Positions 7,000-13,053 of a stretch of DNA of 57,753 nt are shown here, one piece after another. The notes beneath the pieces are model-generated. The model was not told the origin of the DNA. It saw nothing but the letters and a program-made list of their open reading frames with translations, and did not search any database. Within the stretch, counting starts at the first letter, position 1; each line of letters begins with the position of its first letter. Source of the stretch: Pseudanabaena sp. UWO311 (GTDB lineage: Bacteria; Cyanobacteriota; Cyanobacteriia; Pseudanabaenales; Pseudanabaenaceae). The DNA is taken from contig NZ_SJEE01000034.1 of the NCBI RefSeq assembly GCF_006937785.1, forward strand, positions 1 to 57,753, written 5' to 3'. A program made the translations under genes and the position numbers.

Positions 7000-8615
7000 G
7001 ACTGTACCTCTTCGACTGGTGTGCCAAATTTCATGGATGCCCAACTATTAGCTTTTTGGGGAGACTCTGATTCGGCTGGTTTGACTGGTTGCCCTAGCGC
7101 AAGTTGACGAACTTTATTAGCATCTCCTTCCTCCGCTGCATCTTTTATATTTTTGACCCTATGGGCATTTTGAATTGCTTCTTCTGGCGATCGCGAACTG
7201 GTCTCAAAGCATTTTTCGAGGGCTTCATAGATACCGACGCGGCGCATTTTGCCATAATGTTGCTTTTCGACGCTGAGCAGTTTGGTAGTGAGTTCAAGGT
7301 GCATGGCATTGTCACCACACAGCCGAGCTAGGATTTCCCATTCATCGGCTCCTAGCAAGCTTTGATTGTTGGGATTGTTAATATCTTGGAATTTTTCGCC
7401 TGTTACATCGAGATAAATATGGGGCAGTGCATCATCAAATTCATGTTTGTCTTCACGCCAAATGCGTCGAATTTCACTGAGTTCAGCTTGAGTGATTAGC
7501 TCGATCTCTTGCATTTCAGGAGGTGCATTTTTACGTGCTTCGGTTTGTGCTTTGAGTAATTCCCTCAGCCAATGTTCGCGCCATTTTTTTGTGTAAGGAC
7601 CAGGGATCGGTTTGACTTCTTGTTTGCCGTCGCTGTTGTGGGTAAATAGCTGTACGTTGCCACTCATACGGCGAAAGTCACGTTTGTCCCAGTCATCAGG
7701 GCTATCGAGGGCATTTCGCAAATCTAGCATGGGCTGCATCCATTCTTTTTCGTCATCATTGAGAATCATCGCTTCCATAGATTTGTCTTTGTTGACGAGG
7801 GTGCATACCCAGCAACCAAAGCGGGAGTCACCACAGCTAGGCGTATTGCTGTCGATTACCAGAGGACATTCATTGTCGGCAGTTGCGCCACGATACATGG
7901 TAAAGAGGTCTTGATTGCTATTGCCCCAAGGGTTGGGATATTGCATGAGATATAGCCATACTTCGCTATTACTCCAGTCGGCAATGGGGCTATAGATTAA
8001 GGAGTTGGGTAGGCTGCCGCTATAAAGTAGGGATGTGAGGCTGTTGTCGCCAATGCGATCGCCAATGCGATCGCCAATGCTGCCCATTTCGTGATCGCTC
8101 ATCGATCGCGATCGCCTAGAGCTTTCGGCTTTGCGTGTGCCAAGGACGATGATTACTTCACCTTTTGCCCTGACTACGTTTTGGACAAATTGGTTGGATG
8201 GTTTGATTTTGAGGCGTTCGGTACACCATCTAAAGCCGTTGCGGGGTGCGGGGTAGCCTTTGCCAATGAGGTTGACCCAGAAGGTGTCTTTGACATCGGG
8301 GACTAGTAAGTTTGCAGAAATTGGTAAGCCTTGCTCAGTGGCGGCGGCTTGCATATTGGCGATCGATCGCTTGACCCATGCAGCGACAATGGGGTTTTCA
8401 ACGCGGGTGTCGGTGGTGATGACGTGAATTTGTTTGGTGCGGCGATCGCTTGGTAGTTGTTGGAGGGCTTGCCAAACGAGTTGCAGGGTGGCAGTGGAGT
8501 CTTTGCCGCCTGAATAGCCAATAATCCAAGGGATTTCATCATGGTAATACAACTGCTGGATATCAGTTATGAGGGCTTTGATGTCTTCTATTAACTCAGA
8601 AATATTTCGCAGCAA
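6996..8615 (-). CDS. dndC: DNA phosphorothioation protein DndC (PAPS-reductase-like sulfurtransferase)
   Basis: 539 aa. DndC is an Fe-S protein of the PAPS reductase/ATP-pyrophosphatase superfamily that activates the DNA backbone for sulfur transfer. The PP-loop is SGGKDST (residues 35-41). A cysteine cluster in 'CPLVIDSNTPSCGDSRFGC' plus 'WVC' fits the 4Fe-4S ligands. The start is placed at TTG 8613-8615, just after the upstream gene's stop (8623-8625) and an AGGT. It leaves an N-terminus of usual family length. An ATG at 8678 would give 560 aa but overlaps the upstream gene by 56 bp. A 12-bp tandem repeat (8047-8080) adds IGDR repeats in the middle of the protein. dndA, the cysteine desulfurase partner, is not in the window; an IscS-type enzyme elsewhere may serve. 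Confidence 0.9.
   Translation of the reverse strand: MLRNISELIEDIKALITDIQQLYYHDEIPWIIGYSGGKDSTATLQLVWQALQQLPSDRRTKQIHVITTDTRVENPIVAAWVKRSIANMQAAATEQGLPISANLLVPDVKDTFWVNLIGKGYPAPRNGFRWCTERLKIKPSNQFVQNVVRAKGEVIIVLGTRKAESSRRSRSMSDHEMGSIGDRIGDRIGDNSLTSLLYSGSLPNSLIYSPIADWSNSEVWLYLMQYPNPWGNSNQDLFTMYRGATADNECPLVIDSNTPSCGDSRFGCWVCTLVNKDKSMEAMILNDDEKEWMQPMLDLRNALDSPDDWDKRDFRRMSGNVQLFTHNSDGKQEVKPIPGPYTKKWREHWLRELLKAQTEARKNAPPEMQEIELITQAELSEIRRIWREDKHEFDDALPHIYLDVTGEKFQDINNPNNQSLLGADEWEILARLCGDNAMHLELTTKLLSVEKQHYGKMRRVGIYEALEKCFETSSRSPEEAIQNAHRVKNIKDAAEEGDANKVRQLALGQPVKPAESESPQKANSWASMKFGTPVEEVQS
8047..8080. repeat. 12-bp tandem repeat carrying the HIP1 core inside dndC
   Basis: The unit TCGCCAATGCGA occurs 2.8 times (8047-8058, 8059-8070, 8071-8080). 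Because 12 is a multiple of three, it expands the protein by the tetrapeptide IGDR without shifting frame. Each junction creates a GCGATCGC octamer. Confidence 0.9.
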
Positions 8616-8622
8616 TGTACTG

Positions 8623-8832
8623 TTACCTGCTGTTATTTTGAGGCAACGACAACTGATCGATTTGGCAGTCAAAAACAATAAAAAATTTAACCGCAGGAAT
8701 ACGCTGACGTAGAAACTTCAAATGTTCTTCCGCATCTACTCTGCGGCGAAATCTTCCTACGATTACGCTTTGAATATTATTGGGGAGAGGACGAGCGATC
8801 GCCCAAGGGTGAAGCATTTCTTGGTAGCTCAT
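8623..8832 (-). CDS. Small conserved-looking protein upstream of dndC
   Basis: 69 aa, starting at MSYQEM (ATG 8830-8832). The alternative ATG at 8892 would run through the operator-like inverted repeat region, so I prefer the inner start. The pattern 'IVGRFRRRVDAEEHLKFLRQ' followed by 'FFIVFD' looks like a small alpha/beta domain of the SPOR/ferredoxin-like kind. I cannot name a family. It ends seven bases before the proposed TTG of dndC, so it should be co-transcribed and perhaps translationally coupled with it. The AT-rich region before it holds the dyads shared with the divergent regulator. It may be an accessory Dnd protein, but that rests on position only. Confidence 0.65.
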   Translation of the reverse strand: MSYQEMLHPWAIARPLPNNIQSVIVGRFRRRVDAEEHLKFLRQRIPAVKFFIVFDCQIDQLSLPQNNSR

Positions 8833-8860
8833 GACGTTAGAAATTAAATAGTAAAAGTTA

Positions 8861-8940
8861 TGTAGTCCACTTAGTCTACAAATTGATCGCACGAATCCAA
8901 ATGGACTACAAAATTATACACTCTTGTAGTCCATTTGGAC
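8861..8940. promoter_or_regulatory. Operator-like dyads between the dnd genes and the divergent HTH gene
   Basis: Positions 8896-8911 and 8924-8939 form a perfect 16-bp inverted repeat (half-site TTGTAGTCCATTTGGA) around a 12-bp spacer. Each arm also contains a TCCA-NN-TGGA dyad. A third related site, TGTAGTCCACTTAGTCTACA, lies at 8861-8880. The sites lie in the control region between two divergent transcription units, one of which encodes an HTH protein. Binding by that protein is inference. Confidence 0.7.
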
Positions 8941-8983
8941 ACATTTCTTTACAGGCTATACATCCTCTGACACGATCAAAGGT

Positions 8984-9205
8984 ATGGGTAAAGCAGGTAA
9001 AACACTCGGACAAGTTCTTGAAAAATACAGTATTAGCCAAACAAATCTGGCTAATGCTTTAGGCGTTGGTCGTTCAAATATTTATCGTTGGATCAATGAA
9101 GTTAGAGATCCTAACTCTGAAACGGTTTTACGGATTGTGGCAGCGCTAGAAAAAATTAATCCCAACGCAGCAAAAGAATTTAAGAATCTGTATATGAGCG
9201 ATTAG
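8984..9205 (+). CDS. XRE-type HTH transcriptional regulator
   Basis: A 73-aa protein that is almost only a helix-turn-helix domain of the Cro/C1 (XRE) class. The segment 'ISQTNLANALGVGRSNIYRW' is the HTH (residues about 17-36), followed by 'DPNSETVLRIVAALEKINP', the usual closing helices. The ATG follows AAAGG at short spacing. It is divergent from the dndC operon, with the inverted-repeat cluster at 8861-8940 between. Small regulators of this type commonly repress their own gene and a neighbouring modification or restriction operon, so it is a plausible dnd regulator (a functional counterpart of DndB-type control). It is convergent, with only four bases between, with the SBD-HNH nuclease gene. 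Confidence 0.85.
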   Translation: MGKAGKTLGQVLEKYSISQTNLANALGVGRSNIYRWINEVRDPNSETVLRIVAALEKINPNAAKEFKNLYMSD

Positions 9206-9209
9206 TACT

Positions 9210-10172
9210 CTAAAAAGAGTTGCTCACCTTGATTAAAACATTTTCTTGATGCCATCGCAAAGCTTCAATTCTTGGCAAATAGCTCTGTTGTGCTGGCAAA
9301 ACGATATTCTGACCGTGAAAATCTCGCATTATCTGTGCGTGAGGCGATTCTTCCCTAAGATCATTAGAGACAACTATTCGATAGTCATCATCAACGGTAA
9401 ACCAACCACGATCAAAAGCCCAATGATGATTTTTGCAAAGAGAAAGCCCATTATCAAAGCGATCGTCTCGGAATTGTGAGAACGGCTTGATATGCGCTCC
9501 ATCAACGATATGTTGGTTTAGAGAATTAAGAACCTGTAACTCACAAAATGCACATCGATATTCATAGGCAGAAACAACTATTCTACGGAATGCCGCATCG
9601 CGCACAATTAATTTAGATTCATCTTCTACTTCATCAACTGAATAGACAGCACCACCTCTTTCTCGTAAGCGATCTTGAAATTCTTGAAAGGAATTGATTT
9701 GAAAAAGTTGTTCAATTTGTGATGATTTATCAGAAAACCAAGTATTTACAAGAATATCAATCAAACTATTTCTTGATGATAGATTCTGAATTAACTCAAA
9801 AAGTTCATCATCAAAGTAAGCATATTGCACCGAATCTCTCAACCCATTCAAGGTTTTGATTTTTACTTTGGAGTTAATTACAGGTTCAAATCCAGCCTTT
9901 GCTTTTAGATGCCAAAAGCCTTCACTTTGAAGATGAAAGAAGGGCTGAGCAATATCTGAACGATGGGATTCTGAACCCAAAAAACTCCAGTATTTGAGAA
10001 ATGTGGCGATTAATTCAGGTGATAAAAATATTCGATTTTGTCTGATTATTCCCTGTTGGATTAGCGCGATCGCAGATAAAAGCAATATTGGTTTATGAGG
10101 TGCAATTCCCCGCACACGGTCTACACGCAACTTCGCAAACTTTTTGGAATAGTACAGTAAATCTTTGCTCAT
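9210..10172 (-). CDS. Phosphorothioated-DNA-binding HNH restriction endonuclease (SBD-HNH)
   Basis: A 320-aa, two-domain protein. The N-terminal half begins RVDRVRGIAPHKPILLL (residues about 17-33) and continues with 'LSPELIATFLKYW' and 'PFFHLQSEGFWHL'. This is characteristic of the sulfur-binding domain of SprMcrA/ScoMcrA-type enzymes that recognise phosphorothioate DNA. The C-terminal half is an HNH nuclease: CAFC near residue 207, then 'HIVDGAHIKPF', then 'LSLCKNHHWAFDRG'. Enzymes of this type usually cut PT-modified DNA, so its presence among modification genes is unexpected. It overlaps the upstream Dnd-associated protein 4 gene by 4 bp (ATGA), so the two are co-translated. The architecture call is good; activity against self DNA is unknown. 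Confidence 0.8.
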   Translation of the reverse strand: MSKDLLYYSKKFAKLRVDRVRGIAPHKPILLLSAIALIQQGIIRQNRIFLSPELIATFLKYWSFLGSESHRSDIAQPFFHLQSEGFWHLKAKAGFEPVINSKVKIKTLNGLRDSVQYAYFDDELFELIQNLSSRNSLIDILVNTWFSDKSSQIEQLFQINSFQEFQDRLRERGGAVYSVDEVEDESKLIVRDAAFRRIVVSAYEYRCAFCELQVLNSLNQHIVDGAHIKPFSQFRDDRFDNGLSLCKNHHWAFDRGWFTVDDDYRIVVSNDLREESPHAQIMRDFHGQNIVLPAQQSYLPRIEALRWHQENVLIKVSNSF

Positions 10173-10627
10173 AGAAATCTACTCAGATCGAAATCTTCTA
10201 AAGATTCTTGATCTTTTTCAGCTAACAGCATCAACAAAATTGCATCTGTATAATCCACACTTCCTTGTAAAGTGTTCTGTAAAACTTCAAGCCCTCCATT
10301 AGCGTACTCTTCAAAGATCTGAACTCGGATATTTCCAGATTCTTCATCAAGGGCAAGACTTTTAGGATCTTTTGTATGGGCGATCGCAATTAAATTAATT
10401 ACAGGTTCATAGCCTCTAGCTAAAAACTGATCTTGAGGAATTGGATCGGGTTCTTTTCTTGATGTTTTACCAAGAGGAAGCTTTTTTCCTCGCTTAGCCC
10501 CAAGGACAGCCGCAAAAGTCATCACGTCAGCATAGGTCTGAAATGGCGCAGTGGGGTTTTCGGCAGATCTTAAAGAACGTACTAATTCAGCTTTGTCTTC
10601 AGCAATATAAACTCTACGAAAGCTCAT
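10169..10627 (-). CDS. DNA phosphorothioation-associated protein 4
   Basis: 152 aa from the ATG at 10625-10627 (MSFRRVYIAEDK). A further ATG at 10654 would add nine residues (MIRRSWGQI) that look untypical. The pattern fits the Dnd-associated protein 4 family found beside dndCDE: an N-terminal 'MTFAAVLGAKRGKKLP' segment, the middle 'RGYEPVINLIAIAHTKDP', and an acidic C-terminus ending EDFDLSRFL. No catalytic motif is visible. Its role is unknown, though some PT-restriction clusters carry it. It is coupled to the SBD-HNH nuclease by ATGA overlap, hinting that the pair acts together, perhaps with this protein as a modulator of the nuclease. That hint is inference. Confidence 0.8.
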   Translation of the reverse strand: MSFRRVYIAEDKAELVRSLRSAENPTAPFQTYADVMTFAAVLGAKRGKKLPLGKTSRKEPDPIPQDQFLARGYEPVINLIAIAHTKDPKSLALDEESGNIRVQIFEEYANGGLEVLQNTLQGSVDYTDAILLMLLAEKDQESLEDFDLSRFL

Positions 10628-10847
10628 TATTTGCCCCCAACTCCGCCTTATCATTCGCGATCTTTACCTTTGCTTCAGCCATTCTTACTTATTCCTCAAT
10701 ACCCAATCTAAAAACATCTTACACACAAGCGATCGATTCATTACCATCAAACCAGCCATCATCAACAAGCGATCGCTCTCTCCACAAGCATTTCTATTTC
10801 AACCAAATCATTCCTAATTTGCTCAGAGATATCTATTAGAGAACTTT

Positions 10848-11219
10848 TCAAATTGCTAAACCCTCTCTATTAATACGTTCCGCGACGGATTGACGACAGC
10901 GATCAAGATTCACTAGATCAACCTTAAAATCACGGGCAAGAAGTTCTATATCATCCACAGCTTGATAAAACTGTTTAAAAGTTAATCCACTAATCGCCAA
11001 ATCAATATCTGAGTACCTTGTAAAACGCTCCTTATTTGTTAATGAGCCAAAAACAATTATTTGCTTTGTCCTATAGCGATCGCGTAATAAGCTTGCTATC
11101 TTGTGAACAATTTTCCATGCCTCAGTCCATCTAGCCTCATCCTGTAAGCTATCCAGATTTCTGGCTGGGCAATATGCTTTGCGTTCATGGAGCGTTAGTT
11201 CAAGAGCAGTTTTTGACAT
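10848..11219 (-). CDS. Nucleotidyltransferase-domain protein (MNT-like)
   Basis: 123 aa from MSKTALEL (ATG 11217-11219); an ATG at 11234 is also possible. It has the minimal nucleotidyltransferase fold: 'IIVFGSLTNKERFTRYSDIDLAI' gives the GS-x(n)-SDIDL signature with two metal-binding aspartates, and a later 'FKVDLVNL' supplies the third acid. Such MNT proteins are often antitoxins paired with HEPN toxins, for example by AMPylating the toxin. No HEPN partner is next to it here: 220 bp without a gene separate it from the next gene downstream. It may be an orphan of a broken pair, or part of the defence island. The family call is firm. Confidence 0.8.
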   Translation of the reverse strand: MSKTALELTLHERKAYCPARNLDSLQDEARWTEAWKIVHKIASLLRDRYRTKQIIVFGSLTNKERFTRYSDIDLAISGLTFKQFYQAVDDIELLARDFKVDLVNLDRCRQSVAERINREGLAI

Positions 11220-11360
11220 AGTTGATAATTTCAAAAAATTTGGAGCTTATACTGCATCCATGAATAGACATCTAACTTGCATATCATTTTACAGCAAATT
11301 TCATTTCTCAGTAACAAGCGATCGCACTGATGAAAAGTAGCAAAACTAAAAGTGATCGCT

Positions 11361-12389
11361 CTACTCCTCAATACCATTTAACAACATCGCCACCTGCTCA
11401 GGCGCAGGCAAATGATCCCTCAACTCCTTCGGCAGCGTTGATAACCGATAAGTTGCCACCCCAATAGGCTTACTCGCATCCTTCAAGGCATATTCCACAA
11501 TCGTCTGCTCCTTCGACTTACAGAGAATAATTCCCATCGATTGCCTTTCATCCACCATCCGCACCTTATCATCCAACACCGCCAAATAAAACTGCATCTT
11601 ACCCACATACTCAGGCTTAAACTTCCCAATCTTCAACTCAACCGCTACCAAACAGCGCAAATGCCGATGATACAGCAGCAAATCGATAAAATACTCATCG
11701 TCTCCCACCTCTAACCGATACTGACTACCCACAAACGCAAACATCCCACCCATCTCTCGCAAAAATGGCTCAACCTGAGCTAAAATCGCCGCCTCAAGCT
11801 GCCTCTCACTATGTTCATCACCCAATTCTAGAAAATCAAAGGTGTATTCGTCCTTAATCGCTAACTTTGCGCGGTCGCGAATATCCTCCGATAGAGTCAC
11901 ATCAAAATTTGTCTGATTCAGCAAAGTCTTTTCATAGGTTTGATTCTCGATTTGGTGAATCAACACATTTTTTGTCCAGCCAAACTTGCGCGTCATCCGC
12001 AAATAAAACTCCCGCTCCAAATCATCTTTACATCTCTCCATAATTACTAAATTATGCGACCATCCAATTTCTCGCACCATTGGCGCGAGTTTTTCATTGT
12101 CACCATAAGTATGGTAAAAAAGCCTCATTCGCCAAAGGTTAGCCGTAGAAAACCCACTTACACCTTGAAACTCAGCTTGCAAATCTTTAGACAGCTTCTC
12201 CACGACCGACTTCCCCCAAGTTTCCCCCTGCTGACGAGTCACAATCATCTTGCCAAGATCCCAATAAAGCATCACTAGCTCCCGATTAACCGCCCTCAAA
12301 GCCTCATATTGAGCAGCCCGAATCCGTTGCTTTAACGCAATTAATAACTCAGTATAGGTGTCAGATAAACTTACAGAATCGCCCGTCAT
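11361..12389 (-). CDS. DUF1016/YhcG-type PDDEXK nuclease
   Basis: 342 aa from ATG 12387-12389 (MTGDSVSLS), which avoids overlap with the upstream Uma2 stop at 12394; the longest frame starts at 12440. The N-terminal domain has 'AVNRELVMLYWDLGKMI', typical of DUF1016-N. The C-terminal domain is a PD-(D/E)XK nuclease fold with 'DDEYFIDLLLYHRHLRC' and 'VAVELKIG' (D...E-x-K catalytic pattern), ending in 'YLAVLDDKVR'. The YhcG family is widespread in mobile and defence islands and is thought to act on DNA. It is the last gene of the leftward run from the PLD/helicase gene, closely spaced with the Uma2 gene, so it may be part of the same transcript. Confidence 0.88.
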   Translation of the reverse strand: MTGDSVSLSDTYTELLIALKQRIRAAQYEALRAVNRELVMLYWDLGKMIVTRQQGETWGKSVVEKLSKDLQAEFQGVSGFSTANLWRMRLFYHTYGDNEKLAPMVREIGWSHNLVIMERCKDDLEREFYLRMTRKFGWTKNVLIHQIENQTYEKTLLNQTNFDVTLSEDIRDRAKLAIKDEYTFDFLELGDEHSERQLEAAILAQVEPFLREMGGMFAFVGSQYRLEVGDDEYFIDLLLYHRHLRCLVAVELKIGKFKPEYVGKMQFYLAVLDDKVRMVDERQSMGIILCKSKEQTIVEYALKDASKPIGVATYRLSTLPKELRDHLPAPEQVAMLLNGIEE

Positions 12390-12393
12390 ACCC

Positions 12394-13053
12394 CTACCCA
12401 TTAAAAGTCTGTAATAGCCATCGCGCGATCGCGCTATCATCTTCTGTCAGACTTCGTTTAAGCGCTTCTTCAACTATGGCAATACTTAAACCCTCTAAAA
12501 CCTGTGACTCTTTAATTGTGCCACTGCGTCCTCCTGACATTTCAAAAGCATAAACCTGTGAATCTCCGCCATTCACTACCCAATATTCCTTTACTCCCAA
12601 CTGCTCATACAAAATCCGCTTGCGCCCCAAGTCATCATTAAGGGATGTCGTAGCAATTTCTACCACCAAATGTGGAACCTCAAATTGATCGAGATCAATA
12701 GAACTATTATTTTGAGGTGTTAATAGAAAGCGATCGCCAATATAAAAAGAGCAATCAGGCTGACATTCTTGAGTACCTGTTTTCCGAAAACTAGTATTTG
12801 TCAGCTTGAGAATACGAATATTTCTAGCGATCGCAAATAGACTAATCACATCATAAACAACCGAATTATTGCGTCCATGCAAAGGTCCCAAAGCCGCCAT
12901 CTCAATCCTCATTGTGTCGTGATCATAATAAAACCTAGCCTTTTCCGCGTGAGTAGGGTCGTCAGAAAGAGTAATAAACTCATCCCAACTTGCCTTAATC
13001 CAGCGATCGCAATCAAGCTCTACTTTAGGAGCCGTAGTAACTGTATTAACCAT
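12394..13053 (-). CDS. Uma2 family (DUF820) putative endonuclease
   Basis: 219 aa with the family pattern: 'MRIEMAALGPLHGRNNSVV', then 'CQPDCSFYIG', then 'VPHLVVEIATTSLNDDLGRKR', then 'GVKEYWVVNGGDSQVYAFE'. The D-x(n)-E-I/V-x motif matches the PD-(D/E)XK-like acids of this group. The ATG (13051-13053) lies inside the last codons of the ATPase gene (8-bp overlap) and is preceded by a near-perfect GGAGGTG. It is therefore translated together with the ATPase. This tight coupling is more than the random scatter usual for Uma2 genes and suggests a functional link to the ATPase/helicase operon. The activity is unproven. Confidence 0.87.
   Translation of the reverse strand: MVNTVTTAPKVELDCDRWIKASWDEFITLSDDPTHAEKARFYYDHDTMRIEMAALGPLHGRNNSVVYDVISLFAIARNIRILKLTNTSFRKTGTQECQPDCSFYIGDRFLLTPQNNSSIDLDQFEVPHLVVEIATTSLNDDLGRKRILYEQLGVKEYWVVNGGDSQVYAFEMSGGRSGTIKESQVLEGLSIAIVEEALKRSLTEDDSAIARWLLQTFNG

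Noticed and set aside
10543-10839. 98-codon plus-strand frame
   Set aside because: Mostly antisense to Dnd-associated protein 4 and then AT-rich intergenic sequence; no SD or known motif.
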